Positions 7,320 to 14,846 of a DNA stretch of 28,383 nucleotides are shown here, in pieces. The stretch's first letter is position 1; each line of letters opens with the position of its first letter. The notes under the pieces were generated by a model. It did not search any database. It was not told the DNA's origin and saw only the letters and a list, made by a program, of their open reading frames with translations. Made by a program: the position numbers and the translations under genes. Source of the DNA: an uncultured Treponema sp. Its GTDB lineage: Bacteria > Spirochaetota > Spirochaetia > Treponematales > Treponemataceae. The stretch lies in the NCBI GenBank assembly GCA_937900125.1, contig CALCEK010000126.1:1-28383 (forward strand), given 5' to 3'.

Positions 7320-7440
7320 AGGGGATGTCTAAAAAGAATGAATTTCGGTGGTTGAGCTTGTCGAAACCACCACATATAGCGTGTGTGGTCATTTCGACAG
7401 GCTCAATGACCGTATGCACGAAACTTATTAGACATCCCCT
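7320..7440. repeat. Palindromic repeat element with two complementary-loop hairpins
   Basis: The outer ends are a perfect 13-bp inverted repeat, AGGGGATGTCTAA (7320-7332) and its complement (7428-7440). Inside are two hairpins: GGTGGTT/AACCACC (7347-7371) and GGTCATT/AATGACC (7387-7411). Their 11-base loops, GAGCTTGTCGA and TCGACAGGCTC, are complementary at 10 of 11 positions, so they could kiss or form one long duplex. The core resembles the widespread bacterial repeats built on TTCGACAAGCTCA, which are REP-like. It separates the phage remnant from the export operon and may also act as that operon's 3' hairpin. Confidence 0.7.
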
Positions 7441-7471
7441 TTTCAGCGCATTTTGCGCGGGGGGCAAGCCG

Positions 7472-8395
7472 TTAAGCTTTGACCTTCAGTTCCTCATAGT
7501 CCTTTGTGAACTTTTCGGTCAGGTATTTTGTAAGGTCAAATTTGTGCGGCGTGCGGCTGCATGTGCCTATGTACTGCGTGTCGTCGCCCGCCTTTTTCTC
7601 ATATATGTCCACAAAAACGGTTTCGCCCGAGGTTGTCGTAAGCGTGAACGAGGTCAGCTTGTTCGGCGGAAGCGCTGCGCTGTCGTCAAGCCAGGAGTTT
7701 ACGTTCAGGAAGCATACGTTGCGAATCCACGATTGTGCTGCGTCCTGATCAAGCTCTATTGCAGGAACGTTGCCTGTGAGCGCCCAAACTGCCTTGTCGC
7801 CCGCTTTTGCGGTGTTCTGCAAGCCCCAGGTTTTTGCGCCCATCGTTATTTGTGCGGCTGCAACTGCATTTTCTTCTATAGAATAAACTGTCTTTGCGCG
7901 CAGCTCAACGGCGCTCTTTCCAAAGGTGGAGGTAAGGTTTCCGCTTACCAGAACAATGTCTTTTGCGCCGTTCACGGTGGCGTAGGTCTGGCTGCCGGTG
8001 GAGCTGGCCTTTCCAATGCGGAGTGCGGCAATCTGCTTGCCGTCCTTTGTGGCGGTTACGGTCTTTGCCTTTTCGTCGGTCAGGTTGTAGCGCGCGTCAT
8101 AGTCGGCGTTTCCGATTTTTCCAACCTTGTCCAGAACCTTCACTTCTTTGAGCGCCTTAAGCATTGCGTCCACGTCTGACTTTGTCGCAAGGTAGTTGTC
8201 GGTATTGATGCTCCAGCCGTTCGCGCCGGCGGTCAGAACGGTCGTTTCTGCTGCGCTCTGAATGGTGATTGTGTCCGGCGAAAGGTCTGTCTTTATGGTC
8301 TTTACCGGGCTGATGTTTGCCAAAATTCCCTGAATGATGCAGTCGCAGGCAAGAAGCGCGCATACTACGATAAGGATTATTTTTCTCTGTGTCAT
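7472..8395 (-). CDS. DUF4340-family membrane-anchored protein of the GldG-type export operon
   Basis: A 307-residue protein with one N-terminal membrane helix (residues about 5-27, IILIVVCALLACDCIIQGIL), then a beta-rich extracytoplasmic region of the DUF4340 type: short repeated units with W, a SPD motif, GxxxxxGSQTYA and a hairpin-rich C-terminus. The biochemical role of DUF4340 proteins is unknown. They commonly sit directly after GldG-like genes, as here, so a structural partner of the ABC exporter is likely. The start at 8395 has AGGAG in good position. The gap to the GldG stop is nine bases, making it the last gene of the operon. No strong terminator follows apart from the palindromic element at 7320-7440. 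Confidence 0.75.
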   Translation of the reverse strand: MTQRKIILIVVCALLACDCIIQGILANISPVKTIKTDLSPDTITIQSAAETTVLTAGANGWSINTDNYLATKSDVDAMLKALKEVKVLDKVGKIGNADYDARYNLTDEKAKTVTATKDGKQIAALRIGKASSTGSQTYATVNGAKDIVLVSGNLTSTFGKSAVELRAKTVYSIEENAVAAAQITMGAKTWGLQNTAKAGDKAVWALTGNVPAIELDQDAAQSWIRNVCFLNVNSWLDDSAALPPNKLTSFTLTTTSGETVFVDIYEKKAGDDTQYIGTCSRTPHKFDLTKYLTEKFTKDYEELKVKA

Positions 8396-8404
8396 ACGGT
8401 TCTC

Positions 8405-10459
8405 CTATTTTGTCGCGGTCTCTGCGTCGCGCTCGTCGTTGGGGTTATATGCAATGTGAATGCGCCGGCGGCGGATTGCGCGCAGCCGCCACGTTACAAG
8501 ACCGGCGATTGCAACAAGAACGGCAAGACCGAACTGGTTGAAGTATTTTACGATGAGCGCAAGAGCGCCCGATGTGTTTGAAAGCGTGTTCAGCGAGAGG
8601 CCTTTTGTGCGCATCGTGCAGAGGTCGGCGTTTCCGTTCATGTAGTCAATGGTGTTGCGCACGAACATTGCAATCGGCTCGTTTCCGCTGTCGTTGATAA
8701 GCTGGTTGCTAGTGATGTATGCGGTGTTCGCAACAAAAATCTTGCCGCTCTGCGTTCCTTTTGCAAGGTGAGTCGTGGTGGTAAGCGTGTCGTCCGCGTT
8801 CTGTTCCTCTGACGGAGATTTTTCAAATGCGCTCTGGAATTTTCCTTCCAAAAGAACGGCAAGGTTATACTGCTTTTCGCGCGATTTGTCGTACGGAGCC
8901 TGCATTTGGGGCGAAATCTGGAAGTTTGAGGTTTCTGCCCATGCTTTTGGCGAGGTTTTTGCAAGCACGGTGGCTTTTACGTTCTTGCCAAGCTTTTCGT
9001 CATCCAAGGAAATGCTTCCTGGCTGCAAAAGAATGACGTACCCCAAATTCCTTGTGATTACGCTTTTTGCGCTCAACTGCTTTTTTTGAAGCATGGGTGC
9101 CCAGTACATGCGGATATTTCCGTAGCCCTGCTGCTGGTAGTTGTAGCATTCCTCGTCAAAAACGTAGTTTGCGTCAAGCGTAGCGCCGTATGCGGTTAAA
9201 AGCGTGTTCAGACCGTTGTCTATAGGCGTGTACGTGGGTGCCTGATAGTAGTTTCCCTGCTCAACGCTGAATGGGTCTGCAAAAATCATGACGTTTCCGC
9301 CGCGCATGATGAACTGGTCAATTTTGTACAGCTCTTCGGTAGAAAGCGCGCTTTTTGGTCCGTTTATGATGATGGAATTGAGGTTTGCGGGAATGTCCTC
9401 TTCCGCAAGCTTTATTTCCTTAAGCTCGTACAGGTCAGAGACAAGCTTCTTGAAGTTTGACTCGCTGCCGTCCGCTGGCTCTAGGTCCGCTTCGCTGTGG
9501 CCGGTTATGTAGCCAATCTGCGCGGATTTTGCAAGCAGGCTTTCCAGACTGTCGCCGATTGCGCTCTCAATATTGGAAAGTCCTGCAATGCCGTAGCCGA
9601 ACAACGAGCGCTGAATGCTGAGCGGAACCGTGCGGAACGCGTCACCGTATTCCAGCACAAGACCGAATACTCCGCTTCCCTCGCTTCCGTCCTTTTCCTT
9701 CCATTTGAAAAGCTGAAGACCGTATGTGTCGGCGGCTTCTGCAGCCTCCTCCTGCGTAGGATTCTTGCTTACGTAGGCAAGTCGGTTGAAATTCTTTTTG
9801 TTCACCGCGTTGAACGCTGCCTGAATCTGACTGTTCACGTCGTCGTAGCCGTTTATGCGGAACTGCTTGAGGTTGTCGCTTGCATACAGCGTGAGCGAGA
9901 TGTGTTCGCCGTCAGAAAGCGCAGAAAGCGTGTCTGCCTGAGAAATCATCTTTGAGATTTTTGTGGTCAGGTTGTACTCAAAGCCGGAATCGCTGGTAAT
10001 GCCGTCCATAAGCTCTATCGAGTCGCCGTAGACGATGGCAAGTCCCATGTAAGCCTGCTTAAAGCCCACCTCGGCGTTCTTTACCTCCTGAATCTGAACC
10101 TGCCGGATGCCGTAGCCCTGCGCGATGCGCTGGTTTTCTGGCTTGTTCATGTTAAAGAACGCATAGCTGAAGTTCTTGTTTGCCGCACCCTTGTATTCAA
10201 CAAGAATGTCCTTTATGTACTGCGCGGTTCCGTTGTAGGGCGCGGGCAGATTGTCGCTGAAGAACACTTTTACAGAAAGCGGCTCCTGCAAGGTTTTTAC
10301 GACGTCCTTGCTTGCGCCGCTGATTGAGTAGGATTTCTGTCCGGTAAGGTCAAAGCGCAGAAAAGCGCCGCGTCCTGCGATGTTTGCAAGAATCAGGATA
10401 AGCACGAACAGAATAAAATCGCTTTTTGAGCTTTTGAGCCAGTCAAGTATCTTTTTCAT
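8405..10459 (-). CDS. GldG-like ABC export auxiliary protein
   Basis: A 684-residue protein with an N-terminal membrane helix (residues about 14-35), a large extracytoplasmic region and a second helix near the C-terminus (about 642-662) followed by a basic tail (RLRAIRRRRIH). The middle contains the features of the ABC-type uncharacterised transport auxiliary family: YIKDILVEYKG, a GITSDSGFEYNLT segment, GHSEADLEP, and SIIINGPKSALSTEELYKIDQFIMRGGNVMIFADP. These match GldG, which partners the GldA ATPase and GldF permease. The substrate is unknown. The Shine-Dalgarno AGAGGTG lies just before the ATG and overlaps the end of the permease gene. Gld gene names come from Bacteroidetes gliding; nothing here shows gliding in this organism. 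Confidence 0.82.
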   Translation of the reverse strand: MKKILDWLKSSKSDFILFVLILILANIAGRGAFLRFDLTGQKSYSISGASKDVVKTLQEPLSVKVFFSDNLPAPYNGTAQYIKDILVEYKGAANKNFSYAFFNMNKPENQRIAQGYGIRQVQIQEVKNAEVGFKQAYMGLAIVYGDSIELMDGITSDSGFEYNLTTKISKMISQADTLSALSDGEHISLTLYASDNLKQFRINGYDDVNSQIQAAFNAVNKKNFNRLAYVSKNPTQEEAAEAADTYGLQLFKWKEKDGSEGSGVFGLVLEYGDAFRTVPLSIQRSLFGYGIAGLSNIESAIGDSLESLLAKSAQIGYITGHSEADLEPADGSESNFKKLVSDLYELKEIKLAEEDIPANLNSIIINGPKSALSTEELYKIDQFIMRGGNVMIFADPFSVEQGNYYQAPTYTPIDNGLNTLLTAYGATLDANYVFDEECYNYQQQGYGNIRMYWAPMLQKKQLSAKSVITRNLGYVILLQPGSISLDDEKLGKNVKATVLAKTSPKAWAETSNFQISPQMQAPYDKSREKQYNLAVLLEGKFQSAFEKSPSEEQNADDTLTTTTHLAKGTQSGKIFVANTAYITSNQLINDSGNEPIAMFVRNTIDYMNGNADLCTMRTKGLSLNTLSNTSGALALIVKYFNQFGLAVLVAIAGLVTWRLRAIRRRRIHIAYNPNDERDAETATK

Positions 10460-10468
10460 TTTGCACCT

Positions 10469-11200
10469 CTATTTGCGCTCGTTCTGCTGGCAGATGACCG
10501 TCAGACTGAAGAAGAATGCGGTAAGCGAGATAAAATACAGCAGGTCGCGCGTGTCGATTATTCCCCGCGAGATTGACGTAAAATGCTGGTTTGCGCTGAT
10601 GAACGCAAGGAAGCTTACAATCGGTCCGGGAAGGAAAATAAGGAATTCGCTTATCATCGTAAGGACGATGCAGATTATGAACGCCGTGAAGAACGCGATA
10701 ATCTGATTCTTTGTGATTGACGAGGCAAAAATGCCGATTGAGCTGAATGCCGCGCACAAAAACAGCGTTCCAAGATAGCCGCCGATGACCGGTCCTGCGT
10801 CTGGGCGACCGAACAGCAGGATTCCAACCAGATACAAAAGGGTAGGGGCTATCATCACAACGGAGCTGATGAATGACGCAAGGAATTTGCCGCAAACCAC
10901 GTCAAATTCGGTAACAGGCAGTGTGAGCAGCGTTTCGATTGAGCCGGATTTTTTTTCTTCGGAATACATGCGCATGGTAAGCGCCGGAATGAAGAAGGAA
11001 AGTACCAGCGGAAGCAGCGAGAACATGTTTCGCAGGCTCGCCCTGTTCTGAAGGTAGAATGTTGTAAAGAACAAGACTCCCGTTATGATAAGGAAAAGTC
11101 CCGTTACGATATAGGCAATCGGGCTGGCAAAGTAGGCGCTCAGCTCGCGCTTCATGATGACTGTTGCAGGCTTCTGGATTTTTTTTGTGGTTCCGTTCAT
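10469..11200 (-). CDS. ABC-2 type permease (GldF-like)
   Basis: A 243-residue integral membrane protein with about six hydrophobic segments, typical of ABC-2 exporters. It begins with the cytoplasmic KRELSAYFASPIAYIV motif and has an EEKKSGSIETLLTLPV cytoplasmic loop, the signature that couples the permease to its ATPase. Its start overlaps the ATPase stop (ATGA, 11197-11200), and the GldG-like gene follows within ten bases. With these neighbours it most resembles GldF. The transported substrate cannot be inferred. Confidence 0.85.
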   Translation of the reverse strand: MNGTTKKIQKPATVIMKRELSAYFASPIAYIVTGLFLIITGVLFFTTFYLQNRASLRNMFSLLPLVLSFFIPALTMRMYSEEKKSGSIETLLTLPVTEFDVVCGKFLASFISSVVMIAPTLLYLVGILLFGRPDAGPVIGGYLGTLFLCAAFSSIGIFASSITKNQIIAFFTAFIICIVLTMISEFLIFLPGPIVSFLAFISANQHFTSISRGIIDTRDLLYFISLTAFFFSLTVICQQNERK

Positions 11201-12129
11201 TTTTCTGCTCCGTTTTCTGTTGTCAATGTATGGAATACGTCCTCAAGGCTGTTCTTCTGCAGGTACAGCTCAAACAGGTCGTAGCCCTTTTTTGCAATGG
11301 CGCGGGCAATCTGAGGGCGTAGCTCGGTGCTTCCGTCTATTGAAACAAGGGCGGTCGCTCCTTCTTCGGCGCTCTCAAATGCAAGCGAGGCAATGCCGTT
11401 TATGCCGTTGAGTGCGGCGCTCAGCTCGGCTTCTGTGGCACGGGCAGTCACGCGCACGGTGGCGGCGTTGCCGTACCTTGTGCGCAGCTGTTCCGTAGGG
11501 CTGTCGGCAACCAGCTTTCCGCCGCTTATGATGATTACGCGGCTGCAAAGCGTCTCTACCTCGCTCAGGATATGTGTGGAAATGATGACGGTGCGGGTTT
11601 TTCCTATTTCCTTGATAAGGCTTCGTACGTCCTCAATCTGGTTTGGGTCAAGACCGCTGGTTGGTTCGTCAAGAATAAGGATTTCTGGGTCGTTCATAAG
11701 GGCGTGCGCAAGACCTACGCGCTGGCGGTAACCACGGCTCAGCTCGCCGATGTTCTTGTGCATGACTTCCTTTAAGCCGCATTCCCTGCACAAAAGCGGA
11801 ACCTTCTCGTTCGCGTTCTGTCCTTGAATGTCCGCAATGTAGCGCAGGTAGTCGTCTACAATCATGTCGCTGTAGAGCGGCGCTGATTCCGGCATATAAC
11901 CGATTTTTTTCTTTGAGCTTACGGGGTCGGCGGCAATGTCTATGCCGTCAATGGTAATTGAGCCTGATGAGGGCTTCAGGAAGCCTGTTATCATTCTCAT
12001 CGTGGTTGTTTTTCCCGCTCCGTTCGGTCCCAAAAGACCTACAATCTGACCGGTCGGAATGGAAAAACTAACGTCATTTACCGCACGAAAAGTCCCGAAT
12101 GTCCGGGAAACGTGAGATACTTCAATCAT
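11197..12129 (-). CDS. ABC transporter ATPase (GldA-like)
   Basis: A 310-residue ATPase of the ABC-2 exporter class. It has Walker A GPNGAGKTTT near residue 35, the Q-loop region, a variant signature LSRGYRQRV, Walker B ILILDEPTSGLD and the H-loop STHILSE. An extra C-terminal domain of about 90 residues is typical of GldA/CcmA-like ATPases. The start at 12129 has GGAGG in good position. It is the first gene of the four-gene operon ATPase-permease-GldG-DUF4340. No clear promoter is seen between it and the terminator at 12157-12193, so the promoter may overlap that region. Confidence 0.88.
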   Translation of the reverse strand: MIEVSHVSRTFGTFRAVNDVSFSIPTGQIVGLLGPNGAGKTTTMRMITGFLKPSSGSITIDGIDIAADPVSSKKKIGYMPESAPLYSDMIVDDYLRYIADIQGQNANEKVPLLCRECGLKEVMHKNIGELSRGYRQRVGLAHALMNDPEILILDEPTSGLDPNQIEDVRSLIKEIGKTRTVIISTHILSEVETLCSRVIIISGGKLVADSPTEQLRTRYGNAATVRVTARATEAELSAALNGINGIASLAFESAEEGATALVSIDGSTELRPQIARAIAKKGYDLFELYLQKNSLEDVFHTLTTENGAEK

Positions 12130-12156
12130 TTTTGTATTTCCTCCAATTTGTATTCT

Positions 12157-12193
12157 TAAAAAAACAAACCGCGGCGCCTTTGGTTACGCCGCG
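12157..12193 (-). terminator. Rho-independent terminator of yhbY
   Basis: On the minus strand a 7-bp GC-only stem CGCGGCG/CGCCGCG (12193-12187 with 12176-12170) is followed by a T-rich run (12169-12157). It lies just after the yhbY stop and separates it from the export operon. Confidence 0.8.
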
Positions 12194-12213
12194 CGCTTTT
12201 TTGTGGTGCCGGG

Positions 12214-12528
12214 CTATGCCAGCTTAAAAAGCGCTTTCTCAAACGCGCGCTCGGCTGCCTTTTCTGCGGGCTTGTACAAAATCGCCACGTTTCCGATTAT
12301 GCGCACCAACGTCGCATCGCATGAGGCGCACAGCTCCTGCGTAAGAGTCTGCTTTTCTTCTTTAAATTCATTGAATTTGATTTTTAAAAGCTCGTGATGG
12401 GCAAGGCTGTCCGCAACCTTCTGCGTAACACCTTCCGTAACGCCGTTTCCGCCTACTATGACCACTGGCTCCAGCGCATGGGCGTGTTTTTCCAAAAGCT
12501 TTCGTTGTTTACTATTTAAATTTGTCAT
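12214..12528 (-). CDS. yhbY: YhbY/CRM-domain RNA-binding ribosome-assembly protein
   Basis: A 104-residue single-domain protein, the usual size for YhbY. It has the family opening (LNSKQRKLLEKHAHALEPVVIVGGNG, shown by SKQRKLL, EPVV and GGNGVTEGV), the HHELLKIKF strand and the C-terminal RIIGNVAILYKP. CRM-domain proteins bind RNA through the conserved G-x-G loop, and YhbY associates with pre-50S particles. The ATG at 12526-12528 has no Shine-Dalgarno; a plausible -10 (TAGACT) sits only six bases upstream, so the mRNA may be leaderless. It diverges from fusA with overlapping promoters, which fits joint control of translation genes. Confidence 0.9.
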   Translation of the reverse strand: MTNLNSKQRKLLEKHAHALEPVVIVGGNGVTEGVTQKVADSLAHHELLKIKFNEFKEEKQTLTQELCASCDATLVRIIGNVAILYKPAEKAAERAFEKALFKLA

Positions 12529-12534
12529 GGTTCA

Positions 12535-12563
12535 AGTCTATCATAAATCAGACTATTGAACAA
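12535..12563 (-). promoter_or_regulatory. yhbY promoter, overlapping the fusA promoter
   Basis: On the minus strand TTGTTC (12563-12558), 17 bases, TAGACT (12540-12535), then six bases to the ATG. Its -35 shares four bases with the fusA -35. TATGAT is an alternative -10 here, but the spacing to any -35 is worse. Confidence 0.5.
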
Positions 12564-12584
12564 CGATTCAACTTTTAGTATTAT
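12556..12584 (+). promoter_or_regulatory. fusA promoter
   Basis: TTGAAC (12556-12561), exactly 17 bases, TATTAT (12579-12584). The expected start near 12591 gives a leader of about 37 bases ending in the Shine-Dalgarno GAGGT before the ATG at 12628. Confidence 0.75.
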
Positions 12585-12627
12585 TGAAAAACTAAACTTG
12601 TATTTTTATTTTTAAAGAGGTAATAGT

Positions 12628-14727
12628 ATGGCTTGGGATATTTCAAAAGTAAGAAATATCGGTATCAGTGCTCACATTGACTCAGGTAAAACAACAACTT
12701 CAGAACGCATCTTGTTCTATTGTAACAAAATCCACCAGATTCACGAAGTACATGGAAAAGATGGTGTTGGTGCTGTAATGGATTCCATGGAATTGGAACG
12801 CGAGCGCGGAATCACAATTCAGTCTGCTGCAACACAGGTTCAATGGAAGGACACCACAATCAACTTAATTGACACTCCAGGTCACGTTGACTTTACAGTT
12901 GAAGTTGAACGCTCTCTTCGTGTTCTTGATGGTGCAATTTTGGTTTTATGCGCAGTTGCAGGTGTTCAGTCACAATCAATTACTGTTGACCGCCAGCTTA
13001 AACGCTACCACGTTCCGCGCATTGCCTTTGTAAACAAATGCGACCGACAGGGTGCAAATCCATTGCGTGTTTGCAAACAACTCCGTGAAAAACTCGGTCT
13101 AAACGCTTACATGGTAGAGCTTCCTATCGGACTTGAAGATAAATTGCAAGGCGTTGTAGACCTTATCGCTATGAAAGCCTACTATTTTGAAGGTCACGAT
13201 GGCGAAGAAGTGCGTGTTGCCGAAATTCCAAGCGAATTACTAGAAGATGCAAAAACTAAACGCGAAGAACTCCTTGATGCCGCTTCTATGTTTGATGATT
13301 CATTGATGGAAGAAATCATGGAAAATGGCTATGATAACATCGACCAAGATAAAATCATCGCCGCAATCCGAAAAGGTACTCTTGCAGAACAATTTGTTGC
13401 GGTTTTCTGTGGTTCTGCTCACATGAACAAAGGAATTCAGCCCGTGCTTGATGGTGTTGTGCGCTATCTTCCAAATCCAACTGAAGTTCGCAACTATGCT
13501 CTTGACCGCGACAATAACGAGGCACAAGTTGAATTGTTCAACGTTGCAGACAAACCTTGTGTTGCGCTTGCATTTAAGCTTGACGATGGACAGTATGGTC
13601 AGCTAACTTATGTTCGCATTTATCAAGGAAAAATCACAAAAGGCGATGAATTGTTTAACACTCGCGCTCAGAAAAAGTTCAAAGTTGGACGCATTGTTCG
13701 TATGAATGCGGCTGCTATGGAAGATATTAACGAAGGTCAGCCTGGCGACATTATCGCTTTGTTCGGTGTAGACTGTGCTTCTGGCGATACATTCTGCGGT
13801 GGCGGATTAAATTATGCGATGACTTCAATGTTTGTTCCATCTCCAGTTATTTCTGAAGCAATTACACCTGTAAATAAAACAGATGCCGCAAATATGGCAA
13901 AAGCATTGAATCGCTTTACAAAAGAAGACCCAACTTTCCAGACCTATGTTGACCCAGAATCAAATCAGACCATCATCAAAGGTATGGGCGAGCTTCATCT
14001 TGCGGTTTACGTTGAACGAATGAAACGCGAATACAAATGCGAAGTTTCCGTTTCTGCGCCAGAAGTTGCCTATCGCGAAACAATTACTCAGCGAGCGGAT
14101 TTTAACTTTACGCATAAAAAGCAGACTGGTGGTTCAGGTCAGTATGGTCGCGTTGCAGGATTTATGGAACCGATTTCTGATAAAGATTACGAATTCGTTG
14201 ATTCTATAAAAGGCGGTGCTATTCCAAACGAATACATTCCTTCTTGCGACAAAGGCTTTAAAAAGGCTATGGAAAAAGGAACACTTATTGGAGCTCCAGT
14301 TGTCAATGTTAGGTGTACAATCAATGATGGTCAGTATCACCCAGTTGACTCTTCTGATATTGCATTCCAAACCGCAGCCATTGGTGCTTTCCGCGAAGGA
14401 TATGCAAAAGCAAGAGCTGTTATTCTTGAACCAATTATGAAAGTTCAAATTTCAGGACCTACCGAATTCCAAGGAAATATGTTCGGTCTTATTAACCAAA
14501 GACGCGGTGTTATCATTGATTCAACTGATGAAAACAATACGTCTACAGTAAATGCCGAAGTTCCGCTTTCAGAAATGTTTGGTTTTTCAACAATTCTTCG
14601 TTCTTCAACTCAAGGAAAAGCTGAGTTTACAATGGAATTTGAAAAATACGGCAAAGTGCCTAATGCTGTTGCGGACGAACTTATCAAAAAGTACGCAGAA
14701 AAGAAAAAGGCTGGACTTGTAAAATAA
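12628..14727 (+). CDS. fusA: Translation elongation factor G (spirochaete/mitochondrial EFG1 type)
   Basis: A 699-residue GTPase that moves tRNAs and mRNA through the ribosome. G1 is AHIDSGKTT (residues 15-23), followed by switch I ERGIT, G3 DTPGH and G4 NKCD. The usual five domains are all present, including the domain IV TGGSGQYG region and the C-terminal PLSEMFGF. The G1 sequence with Ile-Asp-Ser instead of Val-Asp-Ala-Gly, plus HEVHGKDGVGAVMDSMELERERGITIQSAAT, matches the spd-type EF-G of spirochaetes and mitochondrial EFG1. That class has been reported to divide translocation and recycling between two paralogues, so a second EF-G elsewhere in the genome is expected. Good Shine-Dalgarno (GAGGT). 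Codon use is more AT-rich than the genes to its left. Confidence 0.97.
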   Translation: MAWDISKVRNIGISAHIDSGKTTTSERILFYCNKIHQIHEVHGKDGVGAVMDSMELERERGITIQSAATQVQWKDTTINLIDTPGHVDFTVEVERSLRVLDGAILVLCAVAGVQSQSITVDRQLKRYHVPRIAFVNKCDRQGANPLRVCKQLREKLGLNAYMVELPIGLEDKLQGVVDLIAMKAYYFEGHDGEEVRVAEIPSELLEDAKTKREELLDAASMFDDSLMEEIMENGYDNIDQDKIIAAIRKGTLAEQFVAVFCGSAHMNKGIQPVLDGVVRYLPNPTEVRNYALDRDNNEAQVELFNVADKPCVALAFKLDDGQYGQLTYVRIYQGKITKGDELFNTRAQKKFKVGRIVRMNAAAMEDINEGQPGDIIALFGVDCASGDTFCGGGLNYAMTSMFVPSPVISEAITPVNKTDAANMAKALNRFTKEDPTFQTYVDPESNQTIIKGMGELHLAVYVERMKREYKCEVSVSAPEVAYRETITQRADFNFTHKKQTGGSGQYGRVAGFMEPISDKDYEFVDSIKGGAIPNEYIPSCDKGFKKAMEKGTLIGAPVVNVRCTINDGQYHPVDSSDIAFQTAAIGAFREGYAKARAVILEPIMKVQISGPTEFQGNMFGLINQRRGVIIDSTDENNTSTVNAEVPLSEMFGFSTILRSSTQGKAEFTMEFEKYGKVPNAVADELIKKYAEKKKAGLVK

Positions 14728-14735
14728 ACCTTAGT

Positions 14736-14770
14736 AACCTGTTCTGAAACTGAAATTTTCGGGGCAGGTT
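14736..14770 (+). repeat. Hairpin repeat copy A, after fusA
   Basis: AACCTGTTCTGAAA (14736-14749) pairs over 14 positions with 14757-14770, with G-U pairs where copy C at 15626 has Watson-Crick pairs or a mismatch. The 5' arm is identical to copy C. It probably ends or protects the fusA transcript, although the following T run is short. Confidence 0.75.
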
Positions 14771-14785
14771 TTATCCCAAATAAAA

Positions 14786-14842
14786 TAGCCCAATGGGGAA
14801 CACTGTTTCTCTTAGGGCTAACAATTTTTGTTTTTGAGGAAT
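14786..14842 (+). promoter_or_regulatory. Possible leader hairpin with U-rich tract before the P-loop ATPase gene
   Basis: TAGCCC (14786-14791) pairs with GGGCTA (14815-14820), with a small inner stem, and is followed by a T-rich stretch (14825-14835) that runs straight into the Shine-Dalgarno GAGGA. A hairpin plus U tract this close to the start could act as a terminator or attenuator for the next gene. No known riboswitch or leader peptide is recognised. Confidence 0.35.
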
Positions 14843-14846
14843 ACAA

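Noticed and set aside
7320..7440. CRISPR array
   Set aside because: The hairpins are not regularly spaced identical repeats with unique spacers, and no cas gene is near.
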